From Aquamicrobium aerolatum DSM 21857 (GTDB taxonomy: Bacteria; Pseudomonadota; Alphaproteobacteria; Rhizobiales; Rhizobiaceae), in contig NZ_FORF01000002.1 of NCBI RefSeq assembly GCF_900113935.1, positions 237,359 to 301,358 of the forward strand: a stretch of 64,000 bases of DNA, written 5' to 3'. The translations under genes and the position numbers were made by a program. A model generated the notes under the pieces. That model was not told the DNA's origin, made no database searches, and saw only the letters and a program-made list of their open reading frames with translations. Within the stretch, counting starts at the first letter, position 1; each line of letters begins with the position of its first letter. Shown piece after piece: positions 55,104 to 63,968 of the stretch.

Positions 55104-56384
55104 ATGAATGAAAAGCTCTTCCGTGCCATCGAATCCCGTCGCGACGACCTCGTCGCGCTGACCGTAGACCTGATCCGTTTTCCGACGGTGAACCCGCCCG
55201 GCGAAGCCTATACGCCTTGCGCGGAGTACATCGCGGAACGCCTGAAAAAGAGCGGGTTCCAGATCGAGTTGATCCGCGGCGTCGACACGCCAGGCGACAC
55301 CGACCGCTATCCGCGCACCAACGTCGTTGCCCGCCGCGAAGGCCGCAGCCCCGGCAAGACGGTGCATTTCAATTCCCACATCGACGTGGTCGAGGCCGGT
55401 GAAGGCTGGACCGTCGATCCGTTCGAAGGTGTGGTCAAGGATGGCCGCGTCTATGGCCGCGGCACCTGCGACATGAAGGGCGGACTGGCTGCCTCGATCA
55501 TCGCTGCCGAAGCCTTCATCGAAGTCTATCCCGACTTTCCCGGCGCCATCGAGATTTCCGGCACCGTCGATGAGGAATCCGGCGGCTTTGGCGGCGTCGC
55601 CTATCTGGCTTCCAAGGGCTATTTCTCGAAACCCCGCGTCGACCACGTCATCATCCCGGAGCCGCTCAACAAGGATCGTATCTGCCTTGGCCATCGCGGC
55701 GTCTGGTGGGCGGAGATCGAGACGCTTGGCTCCATCGCGCATGGCTCGATGCCGTTCCTCGGCGATTCCGCCATCCGCCACATGGGCGCGGTGCTGAATG
55801 CGTTTGAAGAGGAGCTGTTCCCGGCCCTCGACCAGAAGCAGACCGAAATGCCGGTCGTGCCGGAAGGTGCGCGCCGCTCGACGATGAACATCAACTCGAT
55901 CCACGGCGGCCAGACCGAAGATTTCCGCCCCGGCCTGCCCTCTCCCAACGTCGCCGATTCCTGCCGCACGGTCATCGACCGGCGCTTCCTGCTTGAAGAA
56001 TCCATCGACGAAGTGAAGGGCGAGGTGACGTCGATCCTCGATCGCCTCAAGCGCGACCGGCCGAAATTCGACTACAACATCCGCGATCTGATGGAAGTGC
56101 AGCCAACGATGACCGAGCGCGACGCGCCGGTGGTGACTGCCGTCGCCGATGGCATCCGCGCGGTGTTCGACAAGGAGCCGCAATATGTCATTTCGCCCGG
56201 CACCTACGACCAGAAGCACATCGCGCGGATCGGCCATCTGTTCGACTGCATCGCCTATGGCCCCGGCATCCTCGACCTTGCCCATCGTCCGGACGAGTGG
56301 GTCGGCATCGAGGACATGATCCAGTCGGCCAAGGTGATGGCGCTCAGCCTCGACACACTGCTGCAGGGTGCCGGACGCGGCTAA
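55104..56384 (+). CDS. M20-family peptidase/deacylase (ArgE/DapE type)
   Basis: A 426-residue M20 metallopeptidase. The first metal ligand is in HFNSHIDVV (His92, catalytic Asp94). The bridging Asp is in GRGTCDMKGG (about 123) and the catalytic Glu pair in TVDEESGG (about 155-158), with a dimerisation domain after that. Family members remove acyl groups from amino acids or cut small peptides. It stands 140 bp before a peptide importer, so it may process the imported molecule in the cytoplasm. Confidence 0.9.
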   Translation: MNEKLFRAIESRRDDLVALTVDLIRFPTVNPPGEAYTPCAEYIAERLKKSGFQIELIRGVDTPGDTDRYPRTNVVARREGRSPGKTVHFNSHIDVVEAGEGWTVDPFEGVVKDGRVYGRGTCDMKGGLAASIIAAEAFIEVYPDFPGAIEISGTVDEESGGFGGVAYLASKGYFSKPRVDHVIIPEPLNKDRICLGHRGVWWAEIETLGSIAHGSMPFLGDSAIRHMGAVLNAFEEELFPALDQKQTEMPVVPEGARRSTMNINSIHGGQTEDFRPGLPSPNVADSCRTVIDRRFLLEESIDEVKGEVTSILDRLKRDRPKFDYNIRDLMEVQPTMTERDAPVVTAVADGIRAVFDKEPQYVISPGTYDQKHIARIGHLFDCIAYGPGILDLAHRPDEWVGIEDMIQSAKVMALSLDTLLQGAGRG

Positions 56385-56524
56385 TACCGTGCCGGCGTTT
56401 CGGCTGGGAGGATGTGAAACGATGGCGTGCCGGCTCATGCGGCCGTCATCACAACAAGCCGATTTACTCGCAGGCATTTTCGCGCTTTGATCGCCGGCGA
56501 CAATGAATATTAGGGGAGAACAAC

Positions 56525-58006
56525 ATGAAACTTCTGAAATCGATCGTTCTTGCCAGCGCGCTGGCGCTGGCGGCGTCCACGTCTTCGATGGCACAGCGCA
56601 CCGATGTGGTCATCGGCATGGTGCTGGAGCCGCCACATCTTGACCCGACCGCCGGCGCGGCTGCGGCCATCAAGGAAGTCGGATACGCGAACATCTTCGA
56701 AGGCCTCACCCGCATCGGTCCCGATGGCACGGTTCATCCTCAGCTTGCCAAGAGCTGGGACATTTCCGACGACGGCAAGACCTACACCTTCCACCTGCAG
56801 ACCGGCGTGAAGTTCCACGACGGCGCCGAGTTCAATGCCGAGGACGTCAAGTTCTCGATCGACCGCGCCATGGCGGCAGATTCGGTCAACCCGCAGAAGG
56901 CGCTCTATTCGGCGATCGAAAGCGTCGAGGTCACCGATCCGGCCACGGTCGTCGTGAAGCTGAAGCATCCGCAGGGTGCGTTCACCTGGAACATGGCCTG
57001 GGGCGAAGCCGCCATCGTGTCGCGCAGCTCCGCCGACGGCAACAAGGAAAACCCGATCGGCACCGGTCCGTTCAAGTTCGAGAACTGGGCCAAGGGCTCG
57101 TCGATCAAGCTCGCCAAGAACCCGGACTATTGGGGCGAGGCCGTTGCGCTTGATCGCGCCGAGTTCCGCATCATCCCGGATGCCGCCGCCGCCATTCCAG
57201 CGATCCTGTCCGGCGACGTCCATGCCTTCTCCAACATGCCAGCCGGCGACGCCCTGCCGCAGATCCAGTCCGACCCGCGCTTCAAGGTCGTGATCGGCTC
57301 GACCGAAGGCGAGACCGTCCTTTCGACCAACAACAAGAAGGCGCCGTTCGACAAGCTCGAAGTGCGTCAGGCCATCGCCCATGCGCTCAACCGCGACGAA
57401 ATCATCGCCGGTGCCAGCTCGGGTCTTGGCACGCCGATCGGCTCGCATTTCGCGCCACATAACCCGGCCTATGTCGATCTAACCGGCACCTATCCTTATG
57501 ACCCGGCCAAGTCGAAGGAACTGCTTGCCGCCGCCGGCTTCCCGGACGGCTTTTCGGCAACGCTGAAGCTGCCGCCACCGCCCTATGCCCGTCAGGGTGG
57601 CGAAATCATCGCCTCGCAGTTGCGCCAGGTCGGCATCAATCTGGAAATCATTCCGGTGGAGTGGGCCGACTGGCTGAGCCAGGTCTTTGCCGAGAAGAAC
57701 TACGATCTGTCGCTGATCTCGCATGTCGAGCCAAACGACATCAACATCTATGCGCGTCCGGACTACTACTTCCAGTACCAGAACCCCGAGTTCAACAAGG
57801 TCATGGAAGAGCTTGACGTGACCGCCGACGAAGCCGCCCGCAAGGAGCTTTACGGCAAGGCCCAGCGCATTCTGGCCGAAGATGCCGTCAACGGCTTCCT
57901 GTTCCAGATGCCGAAGGTTGGCGTCTGGGATGCCAAGCTCGAAGGCATGTGGGAAAACTGGCCGCTGTCGGTTGCCGACCTGACCAAGGTTCACTGGACC
58001 GAATAA
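56525..58006 (+). CDS. ABC transporter substrate-binding protein, family 5 (peptide type)
   Basis: A 493-residue SBP_bac_5 protein with a signal peptide (LASALALAASTSSMA, cleavage about residue 22). It has ANIFEGLTRIGPDGT, HLQTGVKFHDGAEFNAEDVKF and VRQAIAHALNRDEII. AGGGGAG precedes the ATG. It is followed by the strongest terminator-like hairpin in the window and then by the permease and ATPase genes. The ligand is unknown; the M20 gene upstream hints at an N-acylated amino acid or dipeptide. Confidence 0.92.
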   Translation: MKLLKSIVLASALALAASTSSMAQRTDVVIGMVLEPPHLDPTAGAAAAIKEVGYANIFEGLTRIGPDGTVHPQLAKSWDISDDGKTYTFHLQTGVKFHDGAEFNAEDVKFSIDRAMAADSVNPQKALYSAIESVEVTDPATVVVKLKHPQGAFTWNMAWGEAAIVSRSSADGNKENPIGTGPFKFENWAKGSSIKLAKNPDYWGEAVALDRAEFRIIPDAAAAIPAILSGDVHAFSNMPAGDALPQIQSDPRFKVVIGSTEGETVLSTNNKKAPFDKLEVRQAIAHALNRDEIIAGASSGLGTPIGSHFAPHNPAYVDLTGTYPYDPAKSKELLAAAGFPDGFSATLKLPPPPYARQGGEIIASQLRQVGINLEIIPVEWADWLSQVFAEKNYDLSLISHVEPNDINIYARPDYYFQYQNPEFNKVMEELDVTADEAARKELYGKAQRILAEDAVNGFLFQMPKVGVWDAKLEGMWENWPLSVADLTKVHWTE

Positions 58007-58022
58007 GCCACGACCTGAACGA

Positions 58023-58060
58023 AACCTCTCCTCGGGCCTCAACCGAGGAGAGGTTTTTCT
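58023..58060 (+). terminator. Rho-independent terminator or attenuator after binding-protein gene (locus 4)
   Basis: A perfect 13-bp stem (AACCTCTCCTCGG / CCGAGGAGAGGTT) with a 7-nt loop, running into TTTTTCT. It lies between the binding-protein gene and the permease genes of the same importer, so read-through must set the permease level. Confidence 0.85.
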
Positions 58061-58084
58061 AATCGGAACACGGCACCCCACCAC

Positions 58085-59029
58085 ATGACCGCATTTCTCG
58101 CAAAACGCATCGGCATCGGGCTGATCACGTTGATCGTGGCGTCTGTCGTCGTGTTTTCGGTGCTCGAGGTTCTTCCGGGCGACCCCGCCCTGTTGATGCT
58201 CGGCATGAACGCCACCCCCGAGGCGCTCGCCTCGATGCGCGAGCAGATGGGCCTCAATGCGCCTTTGATCGTACGCTACCTCAACTGGGTCGGCGGCATG
58301 GCGGTTGGCGATTTTGGCCGCTCCTTCACCTATTCATCGCCGGTCATCGATCTCATCGCCGAACGCGCGGTGGTGTCGCTGCCACTGGCAGTCATCTCGC
58401 TCATCCTGTCCACCGCCATCGCCATCCCGGTCGGCATCTTTGCCGCCGCGCGCCGGGGCAAGGTCGGCGACACCGTGTCGATGGGCGTTGCGCAAGTCGG
58501 CGTTGCCGTCCCGAACTTCTGGTTCGCACTCCTGCTCATCTACGTCTTTGCCGTCTGGCTGCGGCTGGTGCCCGCCGGCGGATTTTCCGGCTGGGGCGGC
58601 GGCATCTGGTCCGGCGTCAAATCGCTGATGCTGCCTGCCATCGCACTGGCTTTGCCACAAGCTGCGATCCTGGCGCGCGTCACCCGCTCCGCCATGCTGG
58701 AAGTCCTGGGCGAAGACTATATCCGCACCGCCCGCGCCAAGGGCATGCCGCGCCGCTACGTCTTGTGGCGTCATGCGCTGCGCAACGCGATGATCCCAGT
58801 TCTGACCATCATGGGCATGCAGTTCGCGGTGCTTCTTGCCGGCACCATCATCATCGAGAACGTGTTCTACCTGCCCGGTCTTGGCCGCCTTGTCTTCCAG
58901 GCGATCACCCAGCGCGATCTGATCGTCGTTGAAGGCGTCGTCATGCTGCTGGTCGCCAGCGTCGTGGTCATCAATCTCGTCGTCGATGTGCTCTATGCCG
59001 TTGTCGATCCCCGTCTGAGGGTGCGCTGA
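58085..59029 (+). CDS. Peptide ABC transporter permease, DppB type
   Basis: A 314-residue DppB-like membrane protein with VLPGDPALLMLGMNATPEAL, the coupling loop YIRTARAKGMPRRYVLWRHALRNAMIP and the end VLYAVVDPRLRV. The next gene starts at its stop codon (TGATG). Confidence 0.92.
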   Translation: MTAFLAKRIGIGLITLIVASVVVFSVLEVLPGDPALLMLGMNATPEALASMREQMGLNAPLIVRYLNWVGGMAVGDFGRSFTYSSPVIDLIAERAVVSLPLAVISLILSTAIAIPVGIFAAARRGKVGDTVSMGVAQVGVAVPNFWFALLLIYVFAVWLRLVPAGGFSGWGGGIWSGVKSLMLPAIALALPQAAILARVTRSAMLEVLGEDYIRTARAKGMPRRYVLWRHALRNAMIPVLTIMGMQFAVLLAGTIIIENVFYLPGLGRLVFQAITQRDLIVVEGVVMLLVASVVVINLVVDVLYAVVDPRLRVR

Positions 59030-59901
59030 TGAGCACGACCACCGTGATCGCCGAACAAGCCGGCTGGCGCGGCATTTTGCGACTGGCCTTCCGCAACCGC
59101 TCCTTCGTTATCGGTTTCGTCATCACCGCCGTGATCGCAGCGATGGCGCTGATCTCCTTTGTCTGGACACCCTACGACATCACCAATCTGGTCGTCGCCG
59201 ACCGGATGAAAGGCCTTTCTGCCGCGCATCCCTTCGGCACCGACCATTTTGGCCGTGACATCCTGTCGATGATCATGATCGGCGCGCGCAATTCGATCGC
59301 GGTTGCGGTCGTTGCCGTTGCACTCGGCATCGGCATCGGCGTGCCGCTTGGTTGCTGGGCGGCGGCGCGCGGTGGCTGGGTCGATGAAATGCTGATGCGT
59401 TTCAACGACGTGGTGTTCGCCTTTCCGGCGCTCTTGTCAGCAGTGATGATCACCGCGATCTTCGGGCCCGCCGCGATCAACGCCATCATCGCCATCGGCA
59501 TTTTCAACATTCCAGTGTTTGCCCGTGTCGCCCGCGCCGGTGCGCTGTCGCTGTGGCCGCGCGAATACATCCTCGCCGCCCGTGCTGCGGGCAAGGGCAA
59601 GGCGCAGATCACAATTGAGCACATCCTGCCCAACATCGCCTCGATCCTTTTGGTGCAGGGCACGATCCAGTTCGCCATCGGCATCCTCGCGGAAGCCGGC
59701 CTTTCCTATCTTGGCCTCGGCGCTCAGCCGCCGATGCCGTCCTGGGGCCGGATGCTGTTCGATGCCCAGACCCGGATGATGGTCGCGCCGCATCTGGCGA
59801 TCTTCCCCGGCCTTGCCATCGTCGTCACCGTCCTCGGGCTGAACCTTCTTGGAGACGGCTTGCGTGACGTGCTCGATCCCAAACTGAGGCGCGAGCGATG
59901 A
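59029..59901 (+). CDS. Peptide ABC transporter permease, DppC type
   Basis: A 290-residue DppC-like permease with GTDHFGRDILSMIMIGARNSI, the coupling loop YILAARAAGKGKAQITIEHILPN and LGLGAQPPMPSWG. Start and stop overlap its neighbours by a few bases, so the permease-ATPase block is probably translationally coupled. Confidence 0.92.
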   Translation: MSTTTVIAEQAGWRGILRLAFRNRSFVIGFVITAVIAAMALISFVWTPYDITNLVVADRMKGLSAAHPFGTDHFGRDILSMIMIGARNSIAVAVVAVALGIGIGVPLGCWAAARGGWVDEMLMRFNDVVFAFPALLSAVMITAIFGPAAINAIIAIGIFNIPVFARVARAGALSLWPREYILAARAAGKGKAQITIEHILPNIASILLVQGTIQFAIGILAEAGLSYLGLGAQPPMPSWGRMLFDAQTRMMVAPHLAIFPGLAIVVTVLGLNLLGDGLRDVLDPKLRRER

Positions 59902-61544
59902 GCCTGCTCGAGATTGAAAAACTGTGTCTGAACATCGGCAATGTGCCGATCCTGAAAGATGTCGACCTGACCATCGAGCAGGGCGAGGTGCTGGGTCTCG
60001 TCGGCGAATCCGGCTCCGGCAAGTCGATGACGTCGCTGGCCGTGATGCAGCTGTTGCCGTTTTCAGCCCAGACACGTGGCCGCGTCACTTTCGATGGCGT
60101 CGACATTCTCGCCGCGCCGGAAGCTGCGATGAACAAGTTGCGCGGCAACGAGATCGGCATGGTGTTCCAGGAGCCGATGACCGCGCTCAACCCGGTCAAG
60201 ACAATCGGCGAACAGGTTGCCGAGGGCATCCGCTGGCACACCAGCGCCAATCGCGCCGATGCCGAAGACACCGCGCGCAAGATCCTCGACCGCGTTGGTC
60301 TGCCCGAATCCCAGTTTCCGCTGTCGCGCTTTCCGCATGAATTGTCCGGCGGCCAGCGCCAGCGTGTCGTCATCGCCATTGCCTGCGCGCTCAAGCCCAA
60401 GCTGCTGATTGCCGACGAGCCGACCACCGCGCTCGACGTAGTGCTGCAAAAGCAGATCCTCGAATTGCTGCGAGACCTCGTCGACGAGCGCAAGATGGGC
60501 CTGCTGCTGATTTCGCACGACCTCGCCGTTGTTGCCGACATGGCCGACCGCGTCACCATCATGCGCCATGGCGAGGTGATGGAATCAGGCGAGACCGCGC
60601 GCACCCTGACCGAGCAGAAACATCCCTACACACGCCAGCTTGCAGTCGCCTCGATGCATGTGCCCGACCGCAGCGGCGATGCCGCCAGGGCTGCGCCCCA
60701 GACACCGCTCCTGGAAGTTGACCGGGTTGTGCGCGATTATCCCGGCCGTCGTCCGTCGCTGTTTGCGCGGCCCGCACCGTTTCGTGCGGTCAACGATGTG
60801 TCGTTTTCGCTGAGGGAAGGTCAGTCGATGGCGCTCGTCGGCCGCTCCGGCTGCGGCAAGTCCACCCTGGCGCGCATGATCCTCGCACTTGACCGCCCGA
60901 CAGGCGGCGAGATCCGGCTCGATGGCGCACCGGTCAGCACGCTGGGCGAAGCCGAACTGAAGCCGCATCGGCGCAAGATGCAGGTGGTGTTCCAGGATCC
61001 CTACGGCTCGTTCAACCCGCGCCACAAGGTCGAGCGCCTCATCGCCGAGCCGTTGCATCTGCTCGAGAAACAGCCTTCTGCCACTGAAAAGCGCGAGATG
61101 GTGGCGCAGGCGCTCAACGAGGTCGGCCTCAAACCGGCCGACATGGAAAAATATCCGCACGAATTCTCCGGCGGCCAGCGCCAGCGCATCTCGATTGCCC
61201 GCGCGATCATCACCAAGCCGAAGCTGATCGTTGCCGACGAACCGGTTTCGGCACTCGACGTGTCGATCCGCGCCCAGATCCTCGACCTCTTCGCCGACCT
61301 CAACGGCAAGCTTGGCGTGGCTTACCTCTTCATCACCCACGACCTCACCGTCGCCCGCGCCATCACCGATGAGGTGATGGTGATGCATGACGGGCAGATC
61401 GTGGAATCCGGCAAGACCGGCGACGTGCTCGACCATCCGCAATCGGATGCGGCCAAGGCGCTGGTCGCCGCGGCGCCCGATTTGGAGCGCGCGCTACAGC
61501 GGCGTCTGGCCCGCCACGAAGCCTCGGGCACCCAAGAAGCGTAA
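59898..61544 (+). CDS. Fused peptide ABC transporter ATPase (DppD-DppF, two nucleotide-binding domains)
   Basis: A 548-residue protein with two ABC domains. Domain 1 has [29 protein letters not shown] and [13 protein letters not shown]. Domain 2 has GRSGCGKST, FQDPYGSFNPR, FSGGQRQRI and LIVADEPVSALDV. It is shorter than the fused ATPase at 6857-8701, lacking most of the oligopeptide-type C-terminal extensions. It has the same architecture but is not a near-identical copy. It overlaps the dppC stop (ATGA). Confidence 0.92.
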   Translation: MSLLEIEKLCLNIGNVPILKDVDLTIEQGEVLGLVGESGSGKSMTSLAVMQLLPFSAQTRGRVTFDGVDILAAPEAAMNKLRGNEIGMVFQEPMTALNPVKTIGEQVAEGIRWHTSANRADAEDTARKILDRVGLPESQFPLSRFPHELSGGQRQRVVIAIACALKPKLLIADEPTTALDVVLQKQILELLRDLVDERKMGLLLISHDLAVVADMADRVTIMRHGEVMESGETARTLTEQKHPYTRQLAVASMHVPDRSGDAARAAPQTPLLEVDRVVRDYPGRRPSLFARPAPFRAVNDVSFSLREGQSMALVGRSGCGKSTLARMILALDRPTGGEIRLDGAPVSTLGEAELKPHRRKMQVVFQDPYGSFNPRHKVERLIAEPLHLLEKQPSATEKREMVAQALNEVGLKPADMEKYPHEFSGGQRQRISIARAIITKPKLIVADEPVSALDVSIRAQILDLFADLNGKLGVAYLFITHDLTVARAITDEVMVMHDGQIVESGKTGDVLDHPQSDAAKALVAAAPDLERALQRRLARHEASGTQEA

Positions 61545-61549
61545 AGGCG

Positions 61550-61969
61550 CTAGACGACTTCGTGCGACTCCAGCCCCAGCGCTTCGAGCGTGCGCGCGAG
61601 GAAGCGTACTTCCTGCGTGTTCAGATGCTGGTCGGCCTTGGCGATCTCGGCGAGATGACGAGCCAGTTGCACCCGCCGCTCATGCGGATAGCCGCGGAAG
61701 GTCGACAGCGCCTGCGCCGCAGAGGTTTCGTAGCCATAGTCCTGCAAATATTGCACGACGCCCGCAAAGCTCGCCTCGTCGATCCCGAATGCGTCGGCGC
61801 AGATGCGCTTCAGCGTCTCCAGCTCTGCTTCCTCGACCTGGCCATCGGCCAGCACCATGCGGAACAGCAACAGGATTTCCGCGGAAAGCGCGGGGTTGTC
61901 GGCGACCTTGCGAATAGCCGGGTCGCCTTCGAAAAGCTCTCTGATCTTCGCAAACAGATCGAACGCCAT
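61550..61969 (-). CDS. TerB-like (tellurite resistance B family) protein
   Basis: A 139-residue all-helical protein with the TerB features LLFRMVLADGQVEEAELETLKRI and LAEIAKADQHLNTQEVRFLARTLEALG. Both acidic helix-turn segments (ADGQVEEAE and ADQHLNTQE) resemble metal-binding sites in TerB. The cellular role of stand-alone TerB proteins is unclear. GAGG precedes the ATG at 61969. It ends 5 bp from the convergent fused ATPase gene. Confidence 0.87.
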   Translation of the reverse strand: MAFDLFAKIRELFEGDPAIRKVADNPALSAEILLLFRMVLADGQVEEAELETLKRICADAFGIDEASFAGVVQYLQDYGYETSAAQALSTFRGYPHERRVQLARHLAEIAKADQHLNTQEVRFLARTLEALGLESHEVV

Positions 61970-62041
61970 GCTTTGAAATTCCTCAGGGATTCGTAGTCGC
62001 CCAACCTAGCCTGAAATGGTGCTTGCGGATAGCACGGGCGT

Positions 62042-62830
62042 GTGCTGGATAGCTGGTTCAACACGGCGCAAACAATGTTCTCCGACCTCTCCCTCGAAAT
62101 TGTCCTGCTTCTTGCTCTGGCGGCCTTCCTCGCCGGCTTCATCGACTCGATTGCCGGCGGCGGCGGGCTGATCACGGTCCCGGCCCTGCTTCTGGCCGGG
62201 TTGGCTCCGGTACAGGCTCTGGGCACCAACAAGCTGCAAAGCCTGTTCGGCTCCGCCTCTGCGACCATGACCTATGCCGCCAAGGGCCTTGTCGATATCC
62301 GCAAGCAATTGCCTTCCGCCGCTCTTTCGCTGATCGGCTCCGTGGCGGGTGCGGTGCTGGCGACGATCCTGCCCGGCGCGTGGCTGAACGCAGTGCTGCC
62401 GCCGCTTCTGGTCGCCATCGCGCTTTATTTCGCTTTCAAGCCCAACATGGATGACGTCGACCGCGCCGAGCGCCTGTCGCCATTCCTGTTCGGTCTGTTG
62501 GTGGTGCCGGTCATCGGCTTCTACGATGGCATCTTTGGTCCGGGCACCGGCTCGTTCTTCATGCTCGCCTTTGTCAGCCTCGCCGGTTACGGCGTGCTCA
62601 AGGCGACGGCGCACACCAAGCTTCTGAACTTTTCATCGAATATCGGTGCCTTTGCCTTCTTTGCCTATGCCGGTGTCATCTCGTGGCAGATCGGCCTCAT
62701 CATGGGCGTCTGCCAATTTTTCGGCGCTCGGGTCGGCGCGACGCTGGCGATGAAGAACGGCGCGCGGCTGATCAAGCCGTTGCTGGTGGTGACCTGCGTG
62801 GTGCTGGCGATCAAGCTCGTCCTCGATTGA
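62042..62830 (+). CDS. TSUP (TauE/SafE) family membrane transporter
   Basis: A 262-residue membrane protein with seven to eight helices and the two TauE/SafE repeats. Family motifs are FLAGFIDSIAGGGGLITVPALL, LGTNKLQSLFG, GFYDGIFGPGTGSFFML and HTKLLNFSSNIGAF. Members export or import sulfite, sulfoacetate or other organosulfur anions. The start is GTG at 62042; an ATG at 62075 is an alternative. It is divergent from the TerB-like gene. With the SoeABC-like enzyme in the same window, sulfite is a possible cargo; that is inference. Confidence 0.88.
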   Translation: MLDSWFNTAQTMFSDLSLEIVLLLALAAFLAGFIDSIAGGGGLITVPALLLAGLAPVQALGTNKLQSLFGSASATMTYAAKGLVDIRKQLPSAALSLIGSVAGAVLATILPGAWLNAVLPPLLVAIALYFAFKPNMDDVDRAERLSPFLFGLLVVPVIGFYDGIFGPGTGSFFMLAFVSLAGYGVLKATAHTKLLNFSSNIGAFAFFAYAGVISWQIGLIMGVCQFFGARVGATLAMKNGARLIKPLLVVTCVVLAIKLVLD

Positions 62831-62922
62831 CCTCGCGCGACCTTCCCGATCGCGCTACACTTGCGCATTGAAATCGGGAGGTCCGCCATAAGCGCATCCG
62901 AGTCCCCACGCATCTTTCCCAG

Positions 62923-62973
62923 CTGTGTCGCAAAGTTCCAATTTAGTCGAGAACGGCTTTCTACTGGACACAG
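62923..62973. repeat. 7-bp inverted repeat flanking 37 bp beside the transposase remnant
   Basis: CTGTGTC (62923-62929) and GACACAG (62967-62973) face each other, and the second arm abuts the last codon of the Tn3-type remnant. It may be a decayed recombination or target site; nothing more can be said. Confidence 0.35.
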
Positions 62974-63895
62974 TTATGCTGCGAGCGCGGCGAATGTCTG
63001 GAAGGCGTTGGCGAGACACGCTTTTCGATCCGTCAGCCAAAGCTGCGGATCAAGGGGAACGGCAAGCCTTGCGTTCGTCTGCGCCGTTGCCATCGGTACC
63101 AACACCTGTTTGAGATCGCCATAGCATCGCGAATGATCGAGCCAGACGTCACCGGATCGGAAGGCATCCCGCAGGTGAAACAGGACCGCCACCTCCCGAA
63201 GGTGATTGCCGCCGCAATCAAGGGCTGGGCTACCGATGCTGCTTTGAGTTTCAGGCACCGCGACATGCGCGGCGCGTAGCGGCGGAAGCGATGATATCCT
63301 TGTCCGACATGAGCCAATGGATCGTCCGCCAGCGTATTGCTGAGCTGGGCGCCGGTCGCGACCAGTTGTTCGAGCGGGCCCCATTCCGCCGACTTGGCGA
63401 CCGCCATTTCCAGCGGAACACCGTCATTGCGGGCTTCGAGCAAAGAGGCTCCCAGAGAGCAGTGAAGGCGCGCAGAGTATCGGTTATCGCTGCCCTGGAA
63501 CCAGCTATTCGCTCATCATGCAGCCGTTTCGCCTCCCGCCAGGTCTTTCCCACGATATCCGGTCATGGGTCTCGACCACAGTATCGGCGATAGGCGCTTC
63601 CCATTCCACGGCGCAGACGGCAAAGATCGCCCAGCGTCGATCAGAGGTGATAACCCGCAAGCCATCGGTAAAGTAGCGCTCGCCCTGCCGACGCAGGTGT
63701 GCGACACGATGCGGCGGGATGCCAATGAGAAGCTGTGGATCGAGAGCCAGACCACGCAGCAACTCCAGCCTGTCAAGCAGCCGATTCGCCGCTGCGGAAT
63801 TGTGTCCGACCTCGAACTGGCGAAGCCAGAAAACGGCTGACATTAACGTCGAGCAGTTCGGTCAGCAGCCCATCAAGCCGTTGGCGTGCGTTATT
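62974..63895 (-). pseudogene. Tn3-family transposase (tnpA) remnant, frameshifted and truncated
   Basis: Pieces of a Tn3-type TnpA are spread over at least four frames in the correct order. They are ARQRLDGLLTELLD (about 63848-63893); FWLRQFEVGHNSAAANRLLDRLE to VVETHDRI (about 63580-63835); GKTWREAKRLHDERIAGSRAAITDTLRAF (about 63465-63550); LEQLVATGAQLSNTLADDPLAHVGQGYHRFRRYAPRM (about 63260-63370); and VLFHLRDAFRSGDVWLDHSR to DRKACLANAFQTF (about 62985-63185). This covers only the N-terminal-central part (about 300 of roughly 1000 residues). The N-terminus and the whole catalytic DDE domain are missing, so it is dead. Confidence 0.87.
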
Positions 63896-63909
63896 GTCGA
63901 CTTTTCCTG

Positions 63910-63968
63910 TGATTTTTCATGGAATGAGGACCCTGTTTAAGGGGTGATTTTCGTCCAAACGGGACCCC
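63910..63968. repeat. Two 25-bp direct repeats resembling IS terminal repeats
   Basis: Read on the plus strand, TGATTTTTCATGGAATGAGGACCCT (63910-63934) and GTGATTTTCGTCCAAACGGGACCCC (63944-63968) share TGATTTT...GGACCC with a 34-bp period, just beyond the transposase remnant. A further GGGGTCATCAAAATGCC follows to the window edge. Tandem terminal repeats of this kind are typical of IS21-type element ends, so a second element may begin or end here; its transposase genes would be outside the window. Confidence 0.4.

Noticed and set aside
55092..56594. 500-codon minus-strand open frame
   Set aside because: Antisense to the M20 peptidase gene, with no recognisable motif; judged a codon-bias artefact.
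62831..63040. Intact transposon end or 38-bp Tn3 inverted repeat near 62.9 kb
   Set aside because: No GGGG-starting 38-bp repeat is visible. Only a short CTGTGTC/GACACAG pair flanks the remnant, which is not enough to define an element boundary.
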